64,000 nucleotides of DNA. Origin: Peptoclostridium litorale DSM 5388 (GTDB lineage: Bacteria > Bacillota > Clostridia > Peptostreptococcales > Peptostreptococcaceae). The stretch covers positions 1 through 64,000 of the forward strand of contig NZ_FSRH01000001.1 of NCBI RefSeq assembly GCF_900141635.1. The letters run 5' to 3'. The notes beneath the pieces were generated by a model that saw nothing but the letters and a program-made list of their open reading frames with translations, ran no database searches and had not been told where the DNA came from. The position numbers were made by a program, and so were the translations under genes. Shown one piece after another: positions 51,534 through 61,042 of the stretch (positions are counted from its first letter, which is position 1; every line of letters begins with the position of its first letter).

Positions 51534-53171
51534 TTAGTTTGTCAAATCACTAGTTGTGAACTGCATTTTTACAAGTTGTCCAAGGCTTTTACCTGAGCTT
51601 GTTTTTACTGCCGATCCAATATTTAGGAAATAAGTGCTTCCTGAATTGTAGCTGAAGTATCCTTCGGGTTTCATTATCACAGAAAGATTATTGAATGCGA
51701 TTTCAGGGTTTATTCCAGAGATAATATCCCCAGCTGAATCAGTTACATAGAAATTATCTGATGTTACAGTTTCAGGGTCGATTTCCATATTGAATTTTAT
51801 TACGAAATTCTTGTTTGTAGGAACTTCATCCATTTTGTCCCATACGACTGTTTTTTCAGCAGGTGAATCAGTTTGAGCGTCGTTGTCTTCAATGTATAGT
51901 TTTGCCTGTATATTTTGGCCTATAAATGCATTTCCACTGGCTTCCTTCAAAAATATATTCACAGTTTCGCTGCCTTCTGTCATATCATCGTCAAGCAGCT
52001 GAATTTTAAATGTCTTGCTTGTGACACCAGGTGCGAATGTAAGAGTGCCGCTTGCAGAGGAATAGTCAACACCAGAATCTGCGCTTCCACTTTGCGTATA
52101 GTAAGAAACTTCCACTATGCTGTCTGCATTGCCACTGCGTTCTACCGTGATTGTAGCATATCCTTCGTCTTCAGAGCAGTCGAAGCCTTTAGAAGAAAAT
52201 TGAACCACATCTGATTCAACGGCTGTAAAGCTCGCAGCTTTTATGAACACGTTTGAATCCAGGATCTCATCACCCGCATCAGCAATAGCGAGGCGTATTG
52301 TGTTTACCTTTCCTACGTTAACCGAAGCTTTTGCAGTCAAGACGGTAGTAAGACCGTCCATTTCGGTATTCAAGTGCCCATCTGTATTGTCTCTAAAGTA
52401 CTGAGGGTTTGTTGGAGCATATTCTTCATCGTAGTAGTCCTCCGATTCAGAGAAGTCTTCTTTGTATCCGTTGTTCACATTGTTTATGGCAACAGCTTTG
52501 TTAGAGTCTGGAATAAGAGCTATATTTTCACCATTCAAGAAAAATCCGAACACGTCATTGTAGTCTGAGCCGACAAATTCGTTGTATTCTTCAGATGAGA
52601 AAACATACTCAAATGAAAGCGTGTTTTCATTCGGAGTAAAGTCGAATTCGAGTACGGTTGAATCGTAAGTTGTATATCCTGGGATCAAAAGATCAAGGTA
52701 CTCATCTCCGCCGGTCATATTTTCATAAGTAACGCCTGAGTCGCTGTTTGGGCCGTCTATATATTTGACGTTCCCGCTGCTAAGTACAATCCCATTAGAA
52801 AAGCCTATGGTATTTGGGTCATCTGTTTCAAATGTTCCTGCAGATTCGGAAGTGCCAAAATACCTTACTTCGTTTATTTCAACTCCGTCTCCCATTATCT
52901 GACTTACAATATCCTCGGCGGACTGTTCGTTCAAGTCAGCAACCCGTATGTATGTGTTTCCTTTCTCTGAATCTTCAACAGTTATGTCGTCTATCTCGTC
53001 GACAGAACTGATTTGCATTTGAGGTTTTTGCGCAAGAGTCCTTTTAGATTCGAAGTCTTGCATAGCATTTGAAGTGTAGTTTTGCGGTATTGCTAGAGGA
53101 ATACAAATGAAAAAAGCTATTGCAATTGATGCAGTTGATTTTAATTTCTTTAGTACATGATTTTTTAACAT
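51534..53171 (-). CDS. Secreted surface protein: choice-of-anchor L, Calx-beta and Ig-like domains
   Basis: A 545-residue exported protein with an N-terminal signal segment (hydrophobic 14-29). Next is a choice-of-anchor L-type domain (about 75-310: GIVLSSGNVKYIDGPNSDSG, FEYVFSSEEYNEFVGSDYNDVFGFFLNG), a Calx-beta domain (about 325-430: TVERSGNADSIVEVSYYTQSGSADSGVDYS, FKIQLLDDDMTEGSETVNIFL) and a C-terminal SbsA-like Ig domain (about 440-540: DEVPTNKNFVIKFNMEIDPETVTSDNFYV). All are beta-sandwich modules of adhesins or S-layer-associated proteins, some binding Ca2+. No LPxTG or transmembrane anchor is present, so attachment is unexplained. AAGGGGG precedes the ATG. Confidence 0.88.
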   Translation of the reverse strand: MLKNHVLKKLKSTASIAIAFFICIPLAIPQNYTSNAMQDFESKRTLAQKPQMQISSVDEIDDITVEDSEKGNTYIRVADLNEQSAEDIVSQIMGDGVEINEVRYFGTSESAGTFETDDPNTIGFSNGIVLSSGNVKYIDGPNSDSGVTYENMTGGDEYLDLLIPGYTTYDSTVLEFDFTPNENTLSFEYVFSSEEYNEFVGSDYNDVFGFFLNGENIALIPDSNKAVAINNVNNGYKEDFSESEDYYDEEYAPTNPQYFRDNTDGHLNTEMDGLTTVLTAKASVNVGKVNTIRLAIADAGDEILDSNVFIKAASFTAVESDVVQFSSKGFDCSEDEGYATITVERSGNADSIVEVSYYTQSGSADSGVDYSSASGTLTFAPGVTSKTFKIQLLDDDMTEGSETVNIFLKEASGNAFIGQNIQAKLYIEDNDAQTDSPAEKTVVWDKMDEVPTNKNFVIKFNMEIDPETVTSDNFYVTDSAGDIISGINPEIAFNNLSVIMKPEGYFSYNSGSTYFLNIGSAVKTSSGKSLGQLVKMQFTTSDLTN

Positions 53172-53422
53172 ATTTACCCCCTTATGGCTTTGCTTTATTT
53201 AGACAAATGCAATGACTGCTTGCATAGGCTAAATTAAGGATATAATATGTCGAAAAGTATTGTCAATATAAGTTAAAAATAAAAAATATTTATATATCTT
53301 TTGTTTTTAAAATGAGCAATTTGGCATCCATATGCTTCAATGGGGGATATGAATAGTACAGTATTCAGAAATCAACATGATGTAGTATTGACATTGGGCG
53401 GTCAAATTATAAAATATAAATA

Positions 53423-53436
53423 AGAACATTAGTTCT
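53423..53436 (+). promoter_or_regulatory. LexA (SOS) box of dinB
   Basis: AGAACATTAGTTCT contains GAAC-N4-GTTC, the core of the Gram-positive LexA/DinR operator, 36 bp before the dinB start codon. A TTGACA at 53388-53393 and AT-rich -10 candidates lie just upstream, so LexA would block transcription. Confidence 0.78.
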
Positions 53437-53471
53437 CGGGATTTGATTTTTTAGCTTTGGAGGTGAGTGTG

Positions 53472-54638
53472 GTGAGAACCATATTCCACATAGATGTCAA
53501 TTCGGCGTTTTTAAGCTGGGAGGCAGCACACAGGATGTCCAGCGGTGAAGACATAGACATCAGGGACATCCCAAGCGCAGTGGCGGGGGATCCGAATAAG
53601 AGAAGGGGAGTAATTCTTGCAAAGTCGACCTCGGCAAAAAGATACGGTATAAATACGGGTGAGAGCCTGAATGCAGCCTTGAAAAAATGTCCGGGGTTAA
53701 AGGTGGTATCGCCCACGCCGGGAATATACAAGCGATATTCAAATGCGCTCATGGATTTGATATATGAATATACTGATGCTGTTGAGCAGTGCAGCATAGA
53801 TGAGGCGTTTATGGATGTAAGTGGCATTGTAAAAAAACTAGGGGTTCCACCTGTAAAGCTGGCAGACGGCATAAGGAGAAGGGTTCAAAATGAGCTTGGA
53901 TTCACGGTGAACATAGGGATATCTTGCAACAAGCTTCTTGCAAAGGCGGCATCCGAGCTTGAAAAGCCAAACAGAACCCATACAATGTATCCAGATGAAA
54001 TAGAGTACAAGTATTGGACTCTGCCAGTAAGGGAGATGAACGGGGTCGGAAGCAGCGCGCAAAAAAAGCTTAATAGAGCTGCGATAAAAACCATAGGGGA
54101 CTTAGCAGTAGCCAATGAGATATACCTAAAGAGCATATTCAAAAGCTATGGAGCAGTACTGCACCAAAAGGCAAATGGAATTGATGAAAGTCCTGTAGAG
54201 CCTAGAGGAGAGGCAAAGAGCATAGGAAATTCGACAACCACGCCGAGAGATGTTGAAAGCATTGAAGAAGCGTGCAAGTATCTGCTTAAGCTTTCGGAAA
54301 ACGTCGGAAGAAGGCTCAGGCAAAAAAAGCTCGTGTCACATTGCATAGGCATTGAGATAAGGTATAGCGACTTTAGAAATGTGCAAATGCAGTCAGCTTT
54401 GCACTCACCTGTTGAGGGTGATCTGGAAATATATCAAAATGCCAAGAGCCTCTTTGAAAAACTTTGGGAAAAAAGGCCGGTGAGGCATATTGGAATCAGG
54501 GCACTGCAGCTTGAAAGCGGCAACGAGCAGCAGATGAGTTTTCTGGAAGAGGGAAATTGCGGAGAGGGTAAGCTTGATAGTGTTATCGACAACATAAGAT
54601 TGAGATACGGCGATGACATAATAAAGAGGATGGTTTGA
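53472..54638 (+). CDS. dinB: DNA polymerase IV (Y-family translesion polymerase)
   Basis: A 388-residue error-prone polymerase. FHIDVNSAFLSWEAAHRM supplies the first catalytic Asp; the steric-gate region SAFLSWE differs in detail from E. coli. EQCSIDEAFMDVSG (about 105-118) holds the acidic pair; NIGISCNKLLAKAASELEKPN and VREMNGVGSSAQKKLNRAAIKTIGDL (helix-hairpin-helix thumb) follow, then the little-finger domain. GTG 53472 is used because GGAGGTG lies 7 bases upstream. A LexA box in the promoter indicates SOS induction. The C terminus lacks an obvious beta-clamp motif apart from QQMSFL (about residues 359-364), which may be it. Confidence 0.93.
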   Translation: MRTIFHIDVNSAFLSWEAAHRMSSGEDIDIRDIPSAVAGDPNKRRGVILAKSTSAKRYGINTGESLNAALKKCPGLKVVSPTPGIYKRYSNALMDLIYEYTDAVEQCSIDEAFMDVSGIVKKLGVPPVKLADGIRRRVQNELGFTVNIGISCNKLLAKAASELEKPNRTHTMYPDEIEYKYWTLPVREMNGVGSSAQKKLNRAAIKTIGDLAVANEIYLKSIFKSYGAVLHQKANGIDESPVEPRGEAKSIGNSTTTPRDVESIEEACKYLLKLSENVGRRLRQKKLVSHCIGIEIRYSDFRNVQMQSALHSPVEGDLEIYQNAKSLFEKLWEKRPVRHIGIRALQLESGNEQQMSFLEEGNCGEGKLDSVIDNIRLRYGDDIIKRMV

Positions 54639-54813
54639 TTTTACGGCTGGAAAATCAATTGCCGCGTTTATTTACTACACAGTAGTTGGAACTATAATGT
54701 TCTTATTGCAAAAAAATGAATTGGATTATAAAATATTCATATATATCTATATGTTTGCTTTGCTGAAAATATAGTTTGAATGACATATTATTTTTACGGA
54801 AAGAGGAGATACT

Positions 54814-55707
54814 TTGAGTGAAGTTCTAGATAGCAATTTAACGTCTGAAGAAAGCGGCCTTGCGGGCAGCGGCTGCGATATACTAGTACCTTTTAATGAA
54901 AGGCTTTCGCTTAGGGAAATAGAGCGCAGCATAATAAAAAAATACAGAAAAGACATATGGTCCAATTTCATAAAGGGAATAAAGGATTTTGAAATGGTCA
55001 AAGACGGAGACAAGGTAGCGGTAGCGATATCGGGAGGCAAGGACAGCATGCTAATGGCAAAGCTCTTCCAAGAGCTAAAGCGCCATGGACAGATAGACTT
55101 CGAGCTTGAATTTGTGGCAATGGACCCGGGTTATCATAAGAGCATAAAAGAGCTTCTGATTGACAACTGCAGCCACCTTGGAATCCCTCTCCACCTGTTC
55201 GAGTCGGGAATATTCGAAATTGTAGACAAGATTGCAAGCGACTATCCTTGCTATATGTGCGCGAAGATGAGAAGGGGAGCCCTTTATTCAAAGGCCAAGG
55301 AGCTTGGATGCAACAAGCTGGCTCTTGGACACCACTTCAACGATGTAATAGAGACAACCCTTATAAACATGTTTTATGCGGGAAGCTTCAAGACCATGCT
55401 TCCAAAGTTGAAGTCGACAAATTTTGACGGCATGGAGCTTATAAGGCCCATGTATTATATAAGGGAAAAGCACATAGAAAGGTTTACTCAAAACAGCGGA
55501 ATATGGCCTCTCAACTGCGCATGCATGGTGGCTGCCAAAAAGACTTCAAGCAAAAGGCATGAAGTAAAGAAGCTTATAGAAACCCTTAAAGAAAACTTCA
55601 AGGACATAGACAAAACCATATTCAAATCCACGCAAAATGTAAACATGGATGCGATTTTAGGATGGGAAAAGGACAATGAAAAGCACTCGTACCTTGATTT
55701 TTATTAA
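54814..55707 (+). CDS. TtcA-like PP-loop ATPase (tRNA thiolation)
   Basis: A 297-residue protein of the TtcA/TtuA PP-loop group, which adenylates a tRNA base and inserts sulfur. The PP-loop is VAISGGKDSMLMAKL (about 69-83); CYMCAKMRRGALYSKAKELGCNKLALGHHFNDVIETTLINMF contains the CxxC iron-sulfur pair, and NCACMVA adds the third cysteine. The 45-residue N-terminal extension is variable in relatives. TTG 54814 is taken because GAGGAGAT lies just upstream. TtcA makes 2-thiocytidine-32, but related enzymes act at other positions, so the modified base is uncertain. Confidence 0.87.
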   Translation: MSEVLDSNLTSEESGLAGSGCDILVPFNERLSLREIERSIIKKYRKDIWSNFIKGIKDFEMVKDGDKVAVAISGGKDSMLMAKLFQELKRHGQIDFELEFVAMDPGYHKSIKELLIDNCSHLGIPLHLFESGIFEIVDKIASDYPCYMCAKMRRGALYSKAKELGCNKLALGHHFNDVIETTLINMFYAGSFKTMLPKLKSTNFDGMELIRPMYYIREKHIERFTQNSGIWPLNCACMVAAKKTSSKRHEVKKLIETLKENFKDIDKTIFKSTQNVNMDAILGWEKDNEKHSYLDFY

Positions 55708-55749
55708 GAGCTCATGAGACCTATATCAAAAGCAATGTATCATATGGAA

Positions 55750-55813
55750 AAACACAAAAGAGAGGCGCTGCGATGTTTACATTTATGAATCGCAGCGCCT
55801 CTCTTTTGTGTTT
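55750..55813. terminator. 25-bp perfect-stem hairpin between convergent genes
   Basis: Bases 55750-55774 are exactly complementary to 55789-55813 around a 14-base loop. The arms begin AAACACAAAAGAGAGG. It lies between the convergent TtcA-like and hydE genes and probably terminates both, with short T tracts on each side. Confidence 0.75.
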
Positions 55814-55890
55814 AAGAACAGTCATTCAAATGTTATTAAGAGTATTCATACTATACATATGAATTTTGGAATAGGGACATCACATCGGAT

Positions 55891-56934
55891 TTAAGCCTGT
55901 TTGCTGGGATGGTCCCCTCTTGACATGTCGACTTCAAATCCGGCCCTGTTTATTCGACCCTCTATGCATTTTCTGCAGTGGGCGGCTTCGTCACCTGTGC
56001 ATATCTTGTCCGCGTAGAGCTCGTATTTTTTACGCATGTTTGTAGGTGACAGATTAGGCATTACTACATTTGCACCGGCGTTAAGAGCTTTTTCCCTGCC
56101 AAGGGGGTCTATGGTTCCAAGTGCGGTGGTCGACGGAAGAAGGACATCAGGAAGAAGAAGCCTCGCAAGAGCAAGCATTATAAGTGTCTTTTCAAGACTC
56201 CCTCCACTATTTTTCCCTATGGGGGTGTTTGGATGAGGAATATAAGGCCCTATCCCAACCATTTCGGGCTTCACCTCTTTTAAAAATACAAGGTCTTTTG
56301 CAAGATCCTCGTTGGTCTGGCCGGGAAGCCCTACCATGAAGCCCGCTCCCGTTTGAAAGCCTATCTTTTTCAGGTTTTTAAGGCAGTTTATCCTGTTTTC
56401 AAAGCTCATTCCGGGATGAAGCTGTTCGTAAAGCCTCTTTGAGGCAGTTTCATGCCTTAAAAGATACCTGTCGGCTCCGGCGTCATAATACGACTTATAG
56501 CTCTCGAAGCTCTTTTCCCCTATTGAAAGAGTCACTGCTGAATCTGGAAAATTAGACTTTATTAATTTTATCAAGTCTATTATTTTTGAATCGTCATAGT
56601 GACTGTCTTCGCCGCCTTGGAGCACAAAAGTTCTATATCCGAGTACATGGCCTTCTTCGCAGCATCTTAATATTTCTTCTTTTGAAAGCCTGTACCTTTC
56701 GGCATTTGAATTGCTTCGCCTTATTCCGCAGTAAAGGCAATCTTGCTTGCAGAAATTAGTGAATTCTATGAGCCCTCTCATATATACGCTTTTACCATAG
56801 TGTTTTGTTTTTAACATACTTGAATACTCGAAAAGTTGTTTTTCAGATTCTGAGTCCATGTTTTGAAGCAGCAGTGCAAGTTCTCTTTCTGAAAGGTCAT
56901 TTTCGATATAGAGCTTATCCAGTAAGGTTTTCAT
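55891..56934 (-). CDS. hydE: [FeFe]-hydrogenase maturase HydE (radical SAM)
   Basis: A 347-residue radical SAM enzyme that helps assemble the H-cluster of [FeFe] hydrogenase. The cluster motif is FCKQDCLYCG (CxxxCxxC, about 62-71); LQGGEDSHYDD, SIGEKSFESYKSYYDAGADRYLLRHETAS and GFMVGLPGQTNEDLAKDL are family blocks typical of HydE rather than BioB or HydG. A C-terminal CTGDEAAHCRKC carries extra cysteines. AAAGGAGTG precedes the ATG. hydF, hydG and hydrogenase genes are not adjacent, so the maturation genes are scattered in this genome. Confidence 0.92.
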   Translation of the reverse strand: MKTLLDKLYIENDLSERELALLLQNMDSESEKQLFEYSSMLKTKHYGKSVYMRGLIEFTNFCKQDCLYCGIRRSNSNAERYRLSKEEILRCCEEGHVLGYRTFVLQGGEDSHYDDSKIIDLIKLIKSNFPDSAVTLSIGEKSFESYKSYYDAGADRYLLRHETASKRLYEQLHPGMSFENRINCLKNLKKIGFQTGAGFMVGLPGQTNEDLAKDLVFLKEVKPEMVGIGPYIPHPNTPIGKNSGGSLEKTLIMLALARLLLPDVLLPSTTALGTIDPLGREKALNAGANVVMPNLSPTNMRKKYELYADKICTGDEAAHCRKCIEGRINRAGFEVDMSRGDHPSKQA

Positions 56935-57255
56935 CTGTTCACTCCTTTGAAATGTTATTTTGAATAATACAGATATATTTTAATGAAATTATATATTTTA
57001 AATAGATGAATGTCAATATGAGAATGCATAATGGTTAAAAAATAAGCAATAATTTCGTGCGTGTGATTACATTTGTTTTCAGATGATGAAATCCAGCAAA
57101 ACTGGATAATTCGAAATAAAATTAAAATTATTTTTCAATAAAAAAACGACATTTGATTGTTCAGACATGGTGGCTGTTTGGAGCTTATATGGTATAATGT
57201 TATTTATAAATGAAAAACATACATACTTTAACACTGGAAAGGATGTAGTACATAT
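56935..57255. other. Divergent intergenic region hydE / DUF2148 gene
   Basis: About 320 AT-rich bases. An extended -10 (TGG-TATAAT, 57190-57198) serves the plus-strand gene. Nothing else was recognised. Confidence 0.5.
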
Positions 57256-57783
57256 ATGATATACACTTCGGACAAAATAGAAAAAGAAGCGATTTTGCAA
57301 GTGGCGCAAAGTATGTGCGTTGCAGCCAGAACAGCTCCCAAAGGCAGGGGTATTGACAATATTGTAACCGCCGTAATAACGGACGAAGACAAGGCAAGCA
57401 TTGCGGACAAGATAAATGAAATAGGCGAAAGAGAAAATATAGCGTTTTTTGTCAGAGATGCAAAAAATATAAGAAACAGCCAGGCAGTGGTTTTATTGGG
57501 AGTGAAATATTCTTCAAGAGGAGTGCCTTACTGCGGTTTTTGCGGATATGAAAACTGTGCCGAAAAGCAAAAGCATTCCGGAATATGCGCATTTGACATT
57601 ACGGACCTTGGGATAGCTGTAGGTTCAGCCGTATCCATAGCTGCAGACAGCAGAGTAGACAACAGGGTGATGTTCACTATAGGAAAGGCCGCACTTGAGC
57701 TGGGGCTTTTAGGAGAAGAAGTGAAGATGGTATATGGGATACCTCTTTCGGCAAGTGGAAAAAGCATATATTTTGACAGATAA
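57256..57783 (+). CDS. DUF2148 ferredoxin-domain protein
   Basis: A 175-residue protein of the DUF2148 (ferredoxin-like) family found in anaerobes. VAQSMCVAARTAPKGRGIDNIVTAVIT (about 17-43) and YCGFCGYENCAEKQKHSGICAFDITDLGIAVGSAVSIAADSRVDNRVMFTIGKAA are diagnostic; the CGFCGYENC...C arrangement could bind an Fe-S cluster. The fold recalls nitroreductases, but no flavin role is shown. Function is unknown. It is co-directional with trmB about 50 bp downstream, perhaps one transcript. The ribosome site is weak (AAAGGATG). Confidence 0.88.
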   Translation: MIYTSDKIEKEAILQVAQSMCVAARTAPKGRGIDNIVTAVITDEDKASIADKINEIGERENIAFFVRDAKNIRNSQAVVLLGVKYSSRGVPYCGFCGYENCAEKQKHSGICAFDITDLGIAVGSAVSIAADSRVDNRVMFTIGKAALELGLLGEEVKMVYGIPLSASGKSIYFDR

Positions 57784-57836
57784 GCGACATATGTTTACAA
57801 TTTGATTTTGCAAACGACATTAGAGGGAGATTATTT

Positions 57837-58478
57837 ATGAGACTTAGAAAACAAAGAGGGGCCATGGAAAAGCTTCTTTCCTATTCGAAATATGTTGTAA
57901 AAGAAGAGGATGCAGCAAATTTTTCGATTTCCGATAAATTCGATTCAAAAGGACCCGTAAATATTGAAATAGGTACGGGAAGAGGCAAGTTCATAACATC
58001 TTTTGCAAAAAACAACCCAGGCTTGAATTATGTGGGTATAGAGTGCAAGGAAGAGGTTCTCATAAAGGCTGTCAAAAAAGCTGAGGATATGGAACTTCAA
58101 AACATCAAGTTCATCATTGGAGATGCACTGAGAATGAATGAATACTTCTCAAACGGAGAGGTTGAAAGGATATTCATCAATTTTTGCGATCCATGGCCAA
58201 AGAGAAGGCATGCAAAGAGAAGGCTCGTGTACAGAAAGTTTTTGGATGTATACAAGGAAATACTAATCCCTGGGGGCGAAATTCATTTTAAGACGGACAA
58301 TGAAAAATTGTTTGAGTTTGCCCTCAATGAAATGAGTGGCAGCGGGCTAAGGCTTAAAAACATTACATTTGACCTTCACGCAAGTGACTATGAGGGAAAT
58401 ATTACTACGGAGTATGAAGAAAAATTCGCTCAAAAGGGTATGAAAATATTCAGATGTGAAGCCCATAAGATCGACTGA
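57837..58478 (+). CDS. trmB: tRNA (guanine-N7-)-methyltransferase
   Basis: Makes m7G46 in tRNA variable loops from S-adenosylmethionine. The 213 residues fit TrmB: VNIEIGTGRGKFITSFAKNNP (AdoMet motif I, about 41-61), YVGIECKEEV, FINFCDPWPKRRHAKRRLVYRKFLDVY (the DPWPKxRHxKRR signature, about 118-144) and IHFKTDNEKLFEFAL. The ATG follows GAGGGAG. A hairpin at 58486 ends the unit. Confidence 0.96.
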   Translation: MRLRKQRGAMEKLLSYSKYVVKEEDAANFSISDKFDSKGPVNIEIGTGRGKFITSFAKNNPGLNYVGIECKEEVLIKAVKKAEDMELQNIKFIIGDALRMNEYFSNGEVERIFINFCDPWPKRRHAKRRLVYRKFLDVYKEILIPGGEIHFKTDNEKLFEFALNEMSGSGLRLKNITFDLHASDYEGNITTEYEEKFAQKGMKIFRCEAHKID

Positions 58479-58485
58479 TGCTAAG

Positions 58486-58520
58486 AAGGCCTATGGTTAT
58501 TGTATACCAAAGGTCTTTTC
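58486..58520 (+). terminator. Terminator of trmB
   Basis: AAGGCCTATGGT (58486-58497) pairs with ACCAAAGGTCTT (58506-58517), one mismatch and one G-U, followed by TT. Confidence 0.65.
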
Positions 58521-58657
58521 ATATATTGTAAACTGTAAAGTGTATTTATGATTGCTGAAGACACTTTTACTATGTATTTGCAAATGGAAATCATGATTAA
58601 AAGCGATACGTATTACAAGACTGATTAAAGTGCAAATTTTTGGAGGTGATTTTGAAT

Positions 58658-60778
58658 ATGACCGGCAAAGACAAGTTTGCAGATTCTGATAAGGATTCAA
58701 ATTTTTCTGCTGAAAACGAATATGAAGGAGAGTTTTTTCAAAGCGTAGGCATAAGCAATCATTTGGACCTGTTTGAAAACAGCCATGTCGCAATACTTAT
58801 TGTAAACAGCAGGACAGGAAGAATAATAGACGCCAACAATGCGGCATGCATGCTTTATGGATATGAAAGACCGCATATGAAGGATGCCGAGATAGAAGAG
58901 ATAGAATATATCGAAGATATAGAAATGCTGTCTATAGGGGAAAATACAAATAAGACAGTGGGCAAAAGCAAAACCGTAGTTCACAGGCTTTCTGGGGGAA
59001 AGTGCAGGGAGGTTGAGGTGCTCAAGGTGCCGTCAGCTTCAGATGAGGACATTTCATATTTCATAGTAAACGACATAAGTGAAATCAGACATATTAAAAA
59101 GGAGCTGGAACTTAGAAAGTCATACTTTCAGCAGCTATTTGAAAATTCTCCCGAGGCAATAGCAATACTTGACAATGAAGACAGAGTCGTAAAGGTAAAC
59201 AGAGGCTTTGAGGAATTATTCAAGTATTCCAATATTGAAATAAAGGGAAACTACATAAATGATTTGATAGTGTCACAGGAATTAAAGCTTGAAGCCAGCA
59301 CTCTTTCAGGTGACGTTGTATGTGCAAAGACTGTAAAGCGAGATAGCATAAGATGTACAAAACATGGAGAGGATATAGATGTTTCAATACTGGGATATCC
59401 TATAATACATGATGGTGTTCAGGTAGGTATATATGCCATATATACAGACATAACAGAAAAAAAGAAGCGAGAAAAAAAGATAGAATATCTTGCAATGAAA
59501 GACAGCCTGACGGGGACATACAACAGAAGTTATTTTATAGAGAACCTAATGAAGGAGATAATGCACAGAAAAGCAGACTCACACAATGGTTTTGCAGTTA
59601 TGTTCATAGATGTGGATGATTTCAAGAGGATAAACGACAATATGGGACACAATGTGGGGGATATGATACTAAGGCAGATCTCAAAGAGGATAGTTGAATG
59701 CATAGGCGAAAAGGGATACCTGGCCAGAATGGGCGGGGATGAATTCACCGTATTTTTGAAAAATGTAGATTCCAGAGTATGTGTTGCAAATATAGCAAGA
59801 GAAATAGTGGAAAGCCTGGAAGAACCAATAATTTATGATGAAAAGGAATTCCATGTGGGTGTGAGCATAGGAATATCGCTGTTTCCAGATGACGGATACG
59901 AGGCGGAAATGCTCATAAGAAAGGCCGACATGGCCATGTATAATTCAAAGATGAACAGGTCGAACAATTTTGAATTTTACAACTCAGACTTAAAGAAGAA
60001 GGCGCTTGAGGAGTTCATTCTCGAAAATGAGCTTAGGCATGCCATAAAAAGAGAGGAATTTTCATTGAATTACCAGCCTCTTGTAGATGTCTCAAGCGAA
60101 AAAATAGTGGGGGTTGAAGCCCTTATAAGGTGGAACCACAAGGAACATGGCTTTGTTTCTCCGGCAAAATTCATACCTCTTGCGGAGAGAAAGGGTATGA
60201 TAGGATTCATAGGGGAATGGGTTTTGGAAAAGGCATGCAGGCAGATGAAAAAATGGATAGACAGCGGCTATCCAGTGAGGTTTATTGCAGTAAACATATC
60301 TGTAAAGCAGCTTGAAAGTCTCGAATTTTTGGATAATGTAAAGAGAATAATAAGGGAGACAGGCATTAATCCAAGGCATTTGGAGTTTGAGATAACTGAG
60401 AGTATATCCATGACAAACCTCAAAAACAGGACTGAGATACTGCGCGAGCTGGACGACATGGGAATAGCACTTTCTATAGATGACTTTGGAACTGGGTATT
60501 CATCTTTAGGCAAGCTCAAAAAATTTGCGGTAAGGAAGCTGAAAATTGACAGATCATTTATAAGTGACATAAATATAGACCCGAACAATACGGCAATAGT
60601 ATCAACTATAATAGCCATAGCCAAGATACTAAATATGAAGGTTGTGGCCGAAGGGGTTGAGACCCTTGAGCAGGTGGAGTTTTTAAGGGAGAAGGAATGC
60701 GACCTAATCCAGGGATACTATTACAGCCGCCCGGTTACATTTGATGAGTTTGAAAAAATGATTCCGCAGGAAATATAG
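58658..60778 (+). CDS. PAS-PAS-GGDEF-EAL cyclic-di-GMP protein
   Basis: A 706-residue cytoplasmic protein. Two PAS domains (about 35-140 and 155-270; VNSRTGRIIDANNAACMLYGY, FENSPEAIAILDNEDRVVKVNRGFEELF) precede a GGDEF domain (LARMGGDEFTVF; intact site, no RxxD inhibitory site upstream) and an EAL domain with VGVEALIRWNHKEHGFVSP, NISVKQLES, EITESISM, IDDFGTGYSSLGKL and VVAEGVET, which looks catalytically complete. It could both make and degrade c-di-GMP. No signal peptide or membrane segment. ATG 58658 follows GGAGGTGA. It complements the membrane diguanylate cyclase at 17379. Confidence 0.92.
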   Translation: MTGKDKFADSDKDSNFSAENEYEGEFFQSVGISNHLDLFENSHVAILIVNSRTGRIIDANNAACMLYGYERPHMKDAEIEEIEYIEDIEMLSIGENTNKTVGKSKTVVHRLSGGKCREVEVLKVPSASDEDISYFIVNDISEIRHIKKELELRKSYFQQLFENSPEAIAILDNEDRVVKVNRGFEELFKYSNIEIKGNYINDLIVSQELKLEASTLSGDVVCAKTVKRDSIRCTKHGEDIDVSILGYPIIHDGVQVGIYAIYTDITEKKKREKKIEYLAMKDSLTGTYNRSYFIENLMKEIMHRKADSHNGFAVMFIDVDDFKRINDNMGHNVGDMILRQISKRIVECIGEKGYLARMGGDEFTVFLKNVDSRVCVANIAREIVESLEEPIIYDEKEFHVGVSIGISLFPDDGYEAEMLIRKADMAMYNSKMNRSNNFEFYNSDLKKKALEEFILENELRHAIKREEFSLNYQPLVDVSSEKIVGVEALIRWNHKEHGFVSPAKFIPLAERKGMIGFIGEWVLEKACRQMKKWIDSGYPVRFIAVNISVKQLESLEFLDNVKRIIRETGINPRHLEFEITESISMTNLKNRTEILRELDDMGIALSIDDFGTGYSSLGKLKKFAVRKLKIDRSFISDINIDPNNTAIVSTIIAIAKILNMKVVAEGVETLEQVEFLREKECDLIQGYYYSRPVTFDEFEKMIPQEI

Positions 60779-61042
60779 AAGAGCCTCTTGGTTTAATATG
60801 AATATTGCGCAGCATTTAAAACCCTGATTTTCAGCTATAATTTATACTGGATAAATTTGTGAAAAAATTTTCAGTCTGAGATTTTTAATTTACAAAACTT
60901 ATACGAAAGGGTATTATTTAAACATAAGAAAAAACCAATATATGCTAAGCTCATACGGCCGGAAGTCTAAATGTGGCACTAACTGCCTGATTGGCCTGGC
61001 TGCATAATGTCTTATAACTATAGAAAAAAAGGGGTTTTTAGG

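Noticed and set aside
60921-61006. Possible riboswitch before the YheO-like regulator (GC-rich patch with GGCCGG and GGCCTGG)
   Set aside because: No known riboswitch core could be matched and no convincing stem or terminator follows.
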